From an uncultured Oscillospiraceae bacterium (lineage in GTDB: Bacteria > Bacillota_A > Clostridia > Oscillospirales > Acutalibacteraceae), in assembly GCA_910587995.1 (NCBI GenBank), contig CAJUNS010000025.1:1-37149 (forward strand): a stretch of 37,149 nucleotides of DNA, given 5' to 3'. The translations under genes were made by a program, and so were the position numbers. A model generated the notes under the pieces. The model was not told the DNA's origin and did no database searches. It saw only the letters and a list, made by a program, of their open reading frames with translations. This document shows, in pieces, positions 7,330 to 14,412 of this stretch (position 1 is its first letter; every line of letters begins with the position of its first letter).

Positions 7330-9114
7330 ATGCGAGAACTGGAATATCCCTTTGACGCGGGCGGGATCATCCGCCGGCGCAAGGCCCTGCGCAAAGCTCT
7401 GCTGGCGGAGAACACAGCCCGTGTCCGGAAAAAAATCGCGGTGCTGGGGGGCTCCACCACCAGCGACATTGTGAAAATTCTGGAGCTGTTTTTGCTGGAC
7501 GCGGGCATAGAGCCGGAGTTTTATGAGTCGGAGTACGCCCAGTATTACCAGGACGCCCTGTTTCCCCCAGAGGCGCTGCTGGCCTTTGCCCCGGACCTGA
7601 TTTTCGTGCACACCACCAGCCGGAACATCACCCATTGGCCGGAGCTGGCGGACCCGCCGGAGGCCGTGGAGGAAAAGCTGGGGGCGGAGCTGGAGAAGTT
7701 CCGGGCGGTGTGGGCCGGCTTGGAGGAGACCTTCCACTGCCCCATTTTGCAGAATAATTTTGAGAAGCCCTTCTACCGGCTTTTGGGCAACCGGGACGCC
7801 TGGGACCCCCACGGCCGGGTAAACTTTGTGAACCGGCTGAACCAGGCTTTCGCGGCCCATGCCCAGGAGCACACAGGCTTTTACTTGAACGATGTGGACT
7901 ATCTTTCCGCCGACTACGGCCTGCGCCGCTGGGCGGACCCGGCCTTTTGGAACCTCTACAAATACGCCATGTGCTTCGAGGCCATTCCCGCCTTTGCCAG
8001 CAACGCGGCCCATGTAATCAAGTCTATTTTCGGCAGGAACAAAAAGGTCTTGGCCCTGGACCTGGATAACACCCTGTGGGGCGGCGTGGTGGGCGACGAT
8101 GGGGTGGAGGGCATTGACATCGGCCAGGAAAACGGCGTGGCCCAGTCCTACTATGAGTTTCAGAGCTACCTTAAGCAGGTGAAAAGCCTGGGGGTGCTGC
8201 TGACCGTCTGCTCGAAAAACGATGAGGAAAACGCCCTGGCCGGCCTCAACCACCCGGAAGGGGCCCTGCGGCCCGAGGACTTCATCCTCATCAAGGCCAA
8301 CTGGGAGAACAAGGACCGGAATATCGCCGAAACCGCCGCCCAGCTGGACCTGCTGCCAGAATCCGTGGTCTTCGCGGACGACAACCCGGCGGAGCGGGAG
8401 ATCGTCCGGACCCAGCTGCCGGGAGTCGCGGCGCCGGAAATGGAGGGCGTAGAGAACTACATCGCCACCTTGGACCGGAACGGATATTTTGAAACCACCA
8501 CCCTGAGCGAAGACGACCTAAAGCGCAACGAGATGTACAAGGCCAATGTGCTCCGGGCAGCGGAGCAGGCCTCCTTTGGCGACTATAGCGCGTACTTGAA
8601 AAGCCTGGAAATGCGGGCTGTAATTGACGACTTTTTGCCCATCTACCTGGCGCGGATTACCCAGCTGGCCAACAAATCCAACCAGTTCAACCTGACTACC
8701 AAACGCTACACCGTGGAGGAGATGGAACAGGTCTTCCACAGCGAAAACTATGTGCGGCTCTACGGAAAGCTGGTGGACAAGTTTGGGGACAACGGCGTGG
8801 TTTCTGTGGTCATTGGCCGGGTGGAAGGCCTTGTTCTGGACATTGAGCTGTGGCTGATGAGCTGCCGGGTGCTGAAGCGGGACATGGAGCTGGCCATGCT
8901 GGACCGGCTGGCGGAACGCTGCGCCGCCCGGGGCATCCAGACCCTGCGGGGGCATTATTACCCCACCGCCAAAAATGGGATGGTCAAGGAGCTTTACGCC
9001 TCCTTCGGCTTTGCCAAAACCGGGGAGGACCAGCGGGGCTCTACCTGGGAGCTGCCCCTGTCGGGCTATGAGCCCCGGTGCAAGGTGATCGAAATTGCTG
9101 GGAACGACCAGTAA
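7330..9114 (+). CDS. FkbH-like HAD-IIIC enzyme (predicted glyceryl-carrier-protein synthase)
   Basis: The 594-residue protein has three parts. The N-terminal region (about 30-200) is SGNH-like, with VLGGSTTSD around S42. A HAD-IIIC domain (about 238-390) has motif I ALDLDNTLWGG (D244, D246), a CSKND segment and the acidic motif VFADDNPAERE. The C-terminal part (about 410-580) is GNAT-like (LANKSNQFNLTTKRY, FGFAKTGED). FkbH-type proteins take 1,3-bisphosphoglycerate, dephosphorylate it and load a glyceryl group onto an acyl carrier protein. AAGGAGG sits 5 bases before the ATG, 10 bases behind the DHHW gene. No FkbK/FkbI-type dehydrogenases are adjacent, so glyceryl itself may be the end product. 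Substrate specificity is inferred. Confidence 0.88.
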   Translation: MRELEYPFDAGGIIRRRKALRKALLAENTARVRKKIAVLGGSTTSDIVKILELFLLDAGIEPEFYESEYAQYYQDALFPPEALLAFAPDLIFVHTTSRNITHWPELADPPEAVEEKLGAELEKFRAVWAGLEETFHCPILQNNFEKPFYRLLGNRDAWDPHGRVNFVNRLNQAFAAHAQEHTGFYLNDVDYLSADYGLRRWADPAFWNLYKYAMCFEAIPAFASNAAHVIKSIFGRNKKVLALDLDNTLWGGVVGDDGVEGIDIGQENGVAQSYYEFQSYLKQVKSLGVLLTVCSKNDEENALAGLNHPEGALRPEDFILIKANWENKDRNIAETAAQLDLLPESVVFADDNPAEREIVRTQLPGVAAPEMEGVENYIATLDRNGYFETTTLSEDDLKRNEMYKANVLRAAEQASFGDYSAYLKSLEMRAVIDDFLPIYLARITQLANKSNQFNLTTKRYTVEEMEQVFHSENYVRLYGKLVDKFGDNGVVSVVIGRVEGLVLDIELWLMSCRVLKRDMELAMLDRLAERCAARGIQTLRGHYYPTAKNGMVKELYASFGFAKTGEDQRGSTWELPLSGYEPRCKVIEIAGNDQ

Positions 9115-9150
9115 GAACCCAAAAATATAGAAAGAGAGAGGCGCGTCAAA

Positions 9151-9393
9151 ATGGACATGAGAGAGATTTTCACAAGGCTGAACCGGGTGTTCCAGGAGGT
9201 TTTTGACGACCGGAGCATTCGGGTGGGACCGGACACCACCGCGGACGACATTGACGACTGGGACAGCTTGGAGCACATTACGCTGATTTCGGCCGTGGAG
9301 CGGGAGTTTCGGATGAAGTTTAAAATGGGCGAAATTTCCGGCATGCGCAATGTGGGCGAAATGGCGGAAATCATCGCGGAACGGGCAAGATAA
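9151..9393 (+). CDS. Acyl carrier protein of the acylation operon
   Basis: The 80-residue acidic helical protein carries the phosphopantetheine attachment motif in DDWDSLEHI, with S39 as the modified serine. It is not in a fatty-acid gene context: it follows FkbH by 36 bases and closes the MBOAT operon, so it is probably the dedicated carrier loaded by FkbH and read by the MBOAT protein, in the way DltC serves DltB. A GA-rich RBS (GAGAGAGG) lies about 9 bases upstream of the ATG. A strong terminator follows the stop codon at once. Confidence 0.92.
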   Translation: MDMREIFTRLNRVFQEVFDDRSIRVGPDTTADDIDDWDSLEHITLISAVEREFRMKFKMGEISGMRNVGEMAEIIAERAR

Positions 9394-9427
9394 AAAGGAG
9401 CCCCTGGGAAACCGGGGGCTCCTTTCG
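9394..9427 (+). terminator. Intrinsic terminator of the acylation operon
   Basis: AAAGGAGCCCC (9394-9404) pairs with GGGGCTCCTTT (9415-9425); with the inner pairs it closes on a GAAA tetraloop. The downstream arm ends in TTT. It begins directly at the ACP stop codon. Confidence 0.88.
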
Positions 9428-9501
9428 CCATGTATGCGGCGTTTTTCTGGTTCAATCATTTCTATTTGCCTGCCCACAGCCGCGCTATGGGGTTTTCTTC
9501 T

Positions 9502-9619
9502 TATCGTTAACGCAGTTCAAAAGAGGCGATGCCTCCTTTTGAACCTGGCGGCACGGGGCACGCCCGCGCCGCCCTGCTTGAAAATCGGTATTTACCGATT
9601 TTCAAGCGCGTTTACTACA
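9502..9619. repeat. Palindromic MITE-like repeat, family 2, copy 1
   Basis: The terminal inverted repeats are TATCGTTAACGC (9502-9513) and GCGTTTACTACA (9608-9619). Inside are three hairpins: GTTCAAAAGAGG/CCTCCTTTTGAAC, GGCGGCACGGG/CCCGCGCCGCC, and CTTGAAAATCGGTA/TTTACCGATTTTCAAG. Copy 2 at 29800-29915 has the same architecture with compensatory-looking changes, and a fragment lies at 32964-32996. The right end encodes the last residues and the stop codon of trmB. Confidence 0.85.
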
Positions 9620-10269
9620 ACCGCCCGCAGGGCCTTGATCTGAATGCCCTGGGAGGAGAACTTCATCTCGTGCTCGGTCAGGACGTTTTCTGGGTCTCCT
9701 TCGGCGTGCAGGTCCTTGGTATCGTAGATAATCTCAAACCCGGCCTCCCCCAAATAGCGCTTGGTGGCCAGGTACAAATCATCGTTGTCCGTCTTAAACC
9801 AAATCTCTCCTTCCGGGGCCAGCAGAGGCTTGTAGGCCAGCAGCTGGCGGGTGTGGGTCAGGCGGCGCTTATGGCAGCGGGCGGCGGGCCAGGGGTTGCA
9901 GAAGTTGACGTACAGCCGGTCCGCTTCCCCAGGGCCAAAAAGCTCTGGCAGCCGTTCGATGTTGTAGTAGCACAGCAGCACATTGTCTGACTGGGCCCCG
10001 TCAAAGGCCTCCTGTATGTTCCGGCGTCCCACGCCTAAAATGTCGTAGCTGACGTCAATTCCCACCCAGTCTGCCTCCGGCCAGCGCAGGGCGGCCTCGG
10101 CCAAAAAGACGCATTTCCCGCAGCCCAGGTCCAGATAGAGCGGCCTGCGGGGGGTCTCCCCCTGGCCGAACCGCTCCCGCCAATGGCCGCGCAGGGCGGC
10201 GGGATCTTCCACATAATAAGGGCACTGGGCCAGCTCCGGCCGGGCCCAGGCTTTTTTTCGAATGCGCAT
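9592..10269 (-). CDS. trmB: tRNA (guanine-N7-)-methyltransferase
   Basis: This 225-residue SAM-dependent enzyme makes m7G46 in tRNA. It shows the SAM-binding LDLGCGKCVFLAE, a GIDVSYDIL segment, the family signature region VNFCNPWPAARCHKRRLTH (Asn where many relatives have Asp in the DPWP motif) and TDNDDLYLATKRYL. The open frame extends further upstream, but the ATG at 10269 has GGAGGGAG with an 8-base gap and a TTGATT/TATAAT promoter upstream. The stop codon and about the last eight residues (ending VNALENR) are encoded by repeat family 2, copy 1, so the original C-terminus may have differed. Confidence 0.93.
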   Translation of the reverse strand: MRIRKKAWARPELAQCPYYVEDPAALRGHWRERFGQGETPRRPLYLDLGCGKCVFLAEAALRWPEADWVGIDVSYDILGVGRRNIQEAFDGAQSDNVLLCYYNIERLPELFGPGEADRLYVNFCNPWPAARCHKRRLTHTRQLLAYKPLLAPEGEIWFKTDNDDLYLATKRYLGEAGFEIIYDTKDLHAEGDPENVLTEHEMKFSSQGIQIKALRAVVVNALENR

Positions 10270-10299
10270 ACACAGGGCTCCCTCCAAAAGAATACCTTC

Positions 10300-10328
10300 A
10301 TTATACGGGATGGCCGGGGGAAAATCAA
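10300..10328 (-). promoter_or_regulatory. Promoter of trmB
   Basis: On the minus strand, TTGATT (10323-10328), a 17-base spacer and TATAAT (10300-10305) lie about 30 bases upstream of the trmB start. It is back-to-back with the plus-strand promoter at 10331-10359. Confidence 0.8.
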
Positions 10329-10330
10329 GC

Positions 10331-10359
10331 TTGAAGTTTGGGGCCTTCTGGTGTATAAT
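10331..10359 (+). promoter_or_regulatory. Orphan promoter facing the htrA 3' end
   Basis: TTGAAG (10331-10336), a 17-base spacer and TATAAT (10354-10359) form a good SigA-type promoter. Downstream are two hairpins (10371-10393 and 10408-10434) and a 15-codon ORF. No larger plus-strand gene lies ahead, and transcription would run antisense into htrA. Confidence 0.6.
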
Positions 10360-10407
10360 GAGGAAACTGACCGGCCGGACAGTTTCCGGCCGGCCCAAAA
10401 CAGGGAA

Positions 10408-10434
10408 AAGCCCAGAGCGCTTTGCCCTGGGCTT
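10408..10434 (-). terminator. Intrinsic terminator of htrA
   Basis: Arms AAGCCCAG (10408-10415) and CTGGGCTT (10427-10434) pair, with two further GC pairs inside. Read on the minus strand the stem runs into TTTT then CCC, which suits termination after htrA, whose stop codon is about 100 bases upstream in that direction. On the plus strand there is no T tract. Confidence 0.6.
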
Positions 10435-10454
10435 CACCCTTGAAAAAGGAGATT

Positions 10455-10502
10455 ATGAAAAAGAAAACTTGTACGCGAAGCAAAAGAATCCATCTATTAT
10501 AA
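10455..10502 (+). CDS. Possible 15-residue peptide ORF behind the orphan promoter
   Basis: An ATG preceded by AAAAAGGAG opens a 15-codon frame (MKKKTCTRSKRIHLL) ending in TAA. The gap from GGAG to the ATG is only three bases, short for efficient initiation. The peptide is strongly basic and its codon use cannot be judged at this length. It could be a leader peptide, a remnant of a lost gene, or chance. Confidence 0.25.
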   Translation: MKKKTCTRSKRIHLL

Positions 10503-10533
10503 ACCCCATAGGGGGGGATTGCTGTTTCGTCCT

Positions 10534-12087
10534 TTAAGAGGCGCTGGCTTCCGGCTGGGGCTGGGAGGCGCCGGTGTTGGCGGAAAGGGTCAGCTCAATC
10601 TTCAGGCCGGTCTGCCCTGCCAGAAAACGGTCTACCGTCAGGGTCACTTTATCGCCAGGCTTTTTGTTGGCAATATAAGCCGCGATGGTGTTTTCGGATG
10701 TGACCTGTACATCGTCAATGGCGGTAATGGTGTCATACTGCTGCAAGCCGGAGGCCTTCGCCTCTTCAGAGATCACCTCGGCCACATAATACCCCTGGGG
10801 CAGGCCCCGGTAGAAGCTGGACACGGTGCGGTCAACATAGGCGCCCATAATGCCCAGCATGGGCCGGCTGGTGACATAGCCATGCTCAATCAGGTCGGAA
10901 ACAATGGGCTGGGCCACGCTGGAGGGAATGGCAAAGCCCATGCCCTCATAATCGGTTTTGGCGATTTTCGAGGAGTTGATGCCCACCACCAGGCCGTCCG
11001 CGTTCACCAACGCGCCGCCGGAGTTGCCCGGGTTAATGGCCGCGTCGGTCTGAATGCAGTTGACCACAAAGCCGGTGTCCCCGTTGGTAACCGGGCGGTT
11101 TAAGGCGGACACATAACCAATGGTGACGCTGGAGTTGAACTGCAGGCCTCCCGGATTGCCAATAGCCATCACTTGGTCCGTGACCTGCAAGTCGTCGGAG
11201 CTGCCAAACTCGGCGGGCACCAGCTCGGTCTCGGCGTTAATTTTTATCACCGCTAAGTCTGTCTGGGTGTCTTCGCCAACGAGCTCCGCCTCATAAGTGG
11301 CCCCGTCGGAGGCAACCACCTTGATGTTGGACGCGCCGCTGATCACATGCTGGTTGGTAACAATATAGCCGTCTTTGGAAATGATGATGCCGGAGCCTTC
11401 TCCAGCGGGGGAGAGCTCGCCGCCGCTTTCCTGGTCCTGGCCGCCCTGGCCGCCGAAGTAGTAGCCAAAGCCCCCAAACAAATCCTCCATGGACTGCTGG
11501 ACCACCTGGTAGTTCTGCACGCACACCACCGAGGGAATCAGCTTCTGGGCTACCTCCTGGGTGCTCATGCCCTCCCGGGTGGAGGTGGGGGTGGCGGCGC
11601 TGGACTCGTCCCTTTTATAGAGGGTGAAAGCGGAGGTCTTCTCTGCGCCTTCCGGGCTTTGCACGTCCACCACGCCGTTTTGAATCATAGCTGCGAACAG
11701 GCCCACCGAACCCAGGGACACTACCGCGCAGGCCAGCAGAGCGGCCACAGTCTTAGCAGCGGTTTTGCCGGGATTGCGCTTCTTTTTAGGCTTAGGCGGC
11801 TGAGGCTGGGCATAATACCCTGGCTGGGGGCCCCAGCTGTAGCTGGTGGCCTGCTGGGGCTGAGAATAGCCCTGGCCGGACTGGTAATGGGGATACTGGC
11901 CAGAGGCCGGGGAGGCGCTTTGAGAAGGATAGGCGTAGCCGCCGTATGGGGCCGCGCCGGTCTGGCCGGCGGCTGGCTGGCTGTTAGCCGGAGCCTGCCC
12001 ATTGGTGGAACTGGTGGAAGCGTTGGAGGCGTTGGAGGCGTTGGAACTATTGGCAACGTTGGTTGCGTTTTCATTTTCGTGATACAT
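10534..12087 (-). CDS. Membrane-anchored DegP/HtrA-type serine protease
   Basis: The 517-residue protein has a long Asn/Ser/Gln/Pro-rich cytoplasmic N-terminal region (about 1-105), a basic stop (PKPKKKRNPGK) and one transmembrane helix (about 113-137). A trypsin-like domain follows, with the triad H247 (TNQHVI), D277 (TQTDLAVI) and S356 (NPGNSGGAL), and then one PDZ domain to the C-terminus. HtrA proteases degrade or process misfolded exported proteins. The ATG at 12087 has AAAGGAG with an 8-base gap; an in-frame start six codons upstream overlaps that site. A three-fold in-frame Ser-Asn-Ala repeat sits near residues 14-24. It is followed by a terminator and then trmB on the same strand. Confidence 0.94.
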   Translation of the reverse strand: MYHENENATNVANSSNASNASNASTSSTNGQAPANSQPAAGQTGAAPYGGYAYPSQSASPASGQYPHYQSGQGYSQPQQATSYSWGPQPGYYAQPQPPKPKKKRNPGKTAAKTVAALLACAVVSLGSVGLFAAMIQNGVVDVQSPEGAEKTSAFTLYKRDESSAATPTSTREGMSTQEVAQKLIPSVVCVQNYQVVQQSMEDLFGGFGYYFGGQGGQDQESGGELSPAGEGSGIIISKDGYIVTNQHVISGASNIKVVASDGATYEAELVGEDTQTDLAVIKINAETELVPAEFGSSDDLQVTDQVMAIGNPGGLQFNSSVTIGYVSALNRPVTNGDTGFVVNCIQTDAAINPGNSGGALVNADGLVVGINSSKIAKTDYEGMGFAIPSSVAQPIVSDLIEHGYVTSRPMLGIMGAYVDRTVSSFYRGLPQGYYVAEVISEEAKASGLQQYDTITAIDDVQVTSENTIAAYIANKKPGDKVTLTVDRFLAGQTGLKIELTLSANTGASQPQPEASAS

Positions 12088-12257
12088 AAAAGCAGCTCCT
12101 TTCAAATTTATGAGGTTTTCTGTGTTTTGTGTTGTTCCCTTGTTGTGTCTGTATTATCCCCCCGCAATGTGAAAACGATGTGAAGAAAGGCGGGACTTCC
12201 GCTGAAAGATTTCGGAAAGGCGGCGGAAGGAGCTGGACGCAAAGGGCGGGAAACCCT

Positions 12258-12286
12258 TTGACCGCGTTCCGGCGTACTTCCATGAT
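12258..12286 (+). promoter_or_regulatory. Possible promoter of the GNAT gene
   Basis: TTGACC (12258-12263), a 17-base spacer and CATGAT (12281-12286) lie about 50 bases before the GNAT start. The -10 matches only four positions of consensus. A TACTAT nearer the gene has no partner -35. Confidence 0.35.
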
Positions 12287-12334
12287 AAACTGGCATATGC
12301 TGCATACTATAAAAAACGAGAGGAGATTTCTCCC

Positions 12335-12820
12335 ATGGCCCATCCCATTACCCTGCGTCCCTACCAGCCCGGCGACGGGCCTTTGCTGGCCGCGCTTTTT
12401 TACGAAACGGTCCACACTGTCAACGCCCGGGACTATACCCCCGCCCAGCTTCAGGCCTGGGCGCCAAGCCCAGAGGCTCCGGACCCGGAGGCCTGGGACC
12501 GGTCCTTCCAAGGCCGCCGCGCTTTGGTGGCCGAGGCCGGGGGCCAAATAGCCGGCTTTGGAGACCTGGACCCAAAAACCGGCTGCTTGGACCGGCTGTA
12601 CGTCCACAAAGACCGCCAGGGCCAAGGTGTGGCCAGCGCCCTGTGCGCTGCCCTGGAAGCCGCCGCCCGGACGGACCGGGTCCACACCTATGCCTCCCTG
12701 ACCGCCCGGTCTTTCTTTCTCCGCCGGGGTTACCGGCTCCTGCGGGAAAACCAGGTGGAGCGCCGGGGCGTGCTCCTGACCAATTTTCTCATGGAAAAAA
12801 ACCTGCCGGACTCTCCATAG
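12335..12820 (+). CDS. GNAT family N-acetyltransferase
   Basis: The 161-residue protein has the GNAT fold: ALVAEAGGQIAGFGDLDP is the central strand pair, and LYVHKDRQGQGVASALCAALE contains the acetyl-CoA pyrophosphate-binding loop (R/QGxGxA). SFFLRRGYRLL is the C-terminal motif B region. Such enzymes transfer acetyl from acetyl-CoA to an amine; the substrate cannot be read from the sequence. GAGAGGAG precedes the ATG by about 10 bases. It stands alone upstream of the patatin gene, with a gap of about 110 bases. Confidence 0.9.
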   Translation: MAHPITLRPYQPGDGPLLAALFYETVHTVNARDYTPAQLQAWAPSPEAPDPEAWDRSFQGRRALVAEAGGQIAGFGDLDPKTGCLDRLYVHKDRQGQGVASALCAALEAAARTDRVHTYASLTARSFFLRRGYRLLRENQVERRGVLLTNFLMEKNLPDSP

Positions 12821-12930
12821 CCCAAAGCGGGCACGACCGGCGCTTCCCCGCTGGGAAATGCCGCGTATCATACCCGCCTCCGCCCTGTTATTGAGTTTTG
12901 TCAACATTCTCGCGAAAGGATCTGATCCCT

Positions 12931-13794
12931 TTGTCCAAAAAAGCTCTTGCCCTGGAGGGCGGCTCCCTGCGCTGCCTGTTCTCCGCCGGAGTCACCGATG
13001 TAATGCTGGAAGAAGGCCTTGGCTACGACGGCGTGTTTGGCGTCTCCGCCGGGGCTCTCACCGGGGTCAACTTCGTCTCTGGCCAAAAGGGCCGCACCGC
13101 CCAAATCAACCTCACCTTTGTAAACGACCCCCGCTATATGGGGATGCGCAGCCTGATTCGCCACCGAAGCATTTTCAACTTTGACTTTCTCTTCGGCGAG
13201 ATCAGCGACACCATCTTCCCCTTGGACCGGGAGGCTTTTTTGCGGTCTCCCTGCCAGTTCACCGCGGTGGCGGTCAACTGCCTGACCGGCAAGGCGGAGT
13301 ATTTTGAAAAGTCCGCCACGCCGGACATTTACGCCGCCATTCGGGCCAGCGCCAGCCTGCCCCTGCTCTCCCCCATGGTGCAGGTGGCGGGCACCCCCTA
13401 CCTGGATGGAGGCCTGAACGTGTCCATCCCCTACCGCAGGCCTCTGGACGAGGGCTATGACAAGGTGGTGGTGGTCACCACCCGTGAGCATGGCTACCAA
13501 AAAGGACCTACCTCCCGGCCCGCCGCCCGGGCCTATGCCCGGTTCTACCGCAAATATCCCAATCTGGTGCGCTCCATTTTAAACGTCCCCCGGCACTACA
13601 ACGCCGAAATGGACGAACTGGACCGGCTGGAGGCCCAGGGGAAAATCTTCGTCATCCGTCCGCCGGAGCCCGTGGAGGTCAAACGCACGGAAAAGGACTT
13701 AAGCAAGCTGCAAGCTCTTTACGACCAGGGAGCCGCCGCCTGCCGCCGGCTGCTGCCCCAGCTGCGGGCCTATTTGGAAGGGCAGCCCCTTTAG
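12931..13794 (+). CDS. Patatin-like phospholipase family protein
   Basis: The 287-residue protein has the patatin layout: a glycine-rich oxyanion segment LALEGGSLRCLFSAGV near the N-terminus, the nucleophile elbow GVSAG (S39) and the catalytic Asp in YLDGG (D159). It should be a serine lipid acyl hydrolase, and lipid preference is unknown. I place the start at TTG 12931, which has AAAGGA 10 bases upstream. A TTG at 12898 is also in frame but has no RBS. The TAG stop (13792-13794) is contributed by the end of repeat family 1, copy C. Confidence 0.88.
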   Translation: MSKKALALEGGSLRCLFSAGVTDVMLEEGLGYDGVFGVSAGALTGVNFVSGQKGRTAQINLTFVNDPRYMGMRSLIRHRSIFNFDFLFGEISDTIFPLDREAFLRSPCQFTAVAVNCLTGKAEYFEKSATPDIYAAIRASASLPLLSPMVQVAGTPYLDGGLNVSIPYRRPLDEGYDKVVVVTTREHGYQKGPTSRPAARAYARFYRKYPNLVRSILNVPRHYNAEMDELDRLEAQGKIFVIRPPEPVEVKRTEKDLSKLQALYDQGAAACRRLLPQLRAYLEGQPL

Positions 13795-13913
13795 GGCTTG
13801 TTTAAAACATCGTAAACACCGTCTTTTTGCCCCAAAGGGGGCGGTTTCCGCCTGGAAACCGCCCCCTTTGGAACAAAAATCCCGGCACTTCCTCTCTTTT
13901 CAAACAAGCCCTA
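13792..13913. repeat. Palindromic MITE-like repeat, family 1, copy C
   Basis: It begins TAGGGCTTGTTT (13792-13803) and ends AAACAAGCCCTA (13902-13913). In the middle, 13832-13849 and 13854-13871 form a perfect 18-bp stem with loop GCCT, flanked by TTTTTG (13824-13829) and CAAAAA (13874-13879), which also pair. The whole element therefore folds as one long hairpin. It fills the space between two convergent genes, and its two ends form both of their TAG stop codons. Confidence 0.88.
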
Positions 13914-14204
13914 GTTCACCAGCTTATCCCAAAGCTTCCCCAGCAGGCCCTGCTCCCGGGGCGGGGCGGGGCATTTGACCAGCACAATGTCTCCGCCGAT
14001 CATCTCCACCTCGTCCCAGGGAATTACCGTATCCGGCTCCCGGCCCAGCAGGCCGAAAAGCCGGGAGCGGCCATAGACCACCAGGGCGGTGATGGCGGCG
14101 GATTTCACGTCCATTTCTAAATCGCACACAAAGCCCAGCCGTCCCCCGTCCCGGACGCTGACCACCTCCTTGCTGCGCAGTTCGGCCATACGGCAGCTGC
14201 TCAT
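13911..14204 (-). CDS. YlmC/YmxH family PRC-barrel protein
   Basis: The 97-residue protein is a single PRC-barrel domain starting MSSCRMAELRSKEVV and containing GRLGFVCDLEMD and IPWDEVEMIGGDIVLV, characteristic of the YlmC/YmxH group found in spore-forming Firmicutes. The precise role is unknown; family members are often linked to sporulation or division gene neighbourhoods, and sigG is about 3 kb away here. AAAGGAGG with a 7-base gap supports the start at 14204. The stop codon is formed by the right end of repeat copy C, so the native C-terminus may have been altered. Confidence 0.9.
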   Translation of the reverse strand: MSSCRMAELRSKEVVSVRDGGRLGFVCDLEMDVKSAAITALVVYGRSRLFGLLGREPDTVIPWDEVEMIGGDIVLVKCPAPPREQGLLGKLWDKLVN

Positions 14205-14341
14205 AAGCGCGCCTCCTTTGGTTTTGCTGGTTCATACTTATGCGGCGGGGGCGGGGCGGTAGACCTGCGCTGCTGGCAGGCGCCGCCTCGTTTCGTTCTT
14301 GACTCTCCAGGAAGAATATGCGTTTTATACCCATAAAACTA

Positions 14342-14369
14342 TTGACTTTGTAGATATTTGTGGTAAAAT
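14342..14369 (+). promoter_or_regulatory. Promoter of the 14413 gene cluster
   Basis: TTGACT (14342-14347), a 16-base spacer and TAAAAT (14364-14369) lie about 44 bases before the start codon at 14413. Confidence 0.65.
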
Positions 14370-14412
14370 TTATGTATAGGCGCTTACCTTAATTCATGAT
14401 AGAGGGACTACC

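Noticed and set aside
10270..10437. N-terminal extension of trmB to 10437
   Set aside because: It reads back through two promoters and a terminator hairpin; the ATG at 10269 has an ideal RBS.
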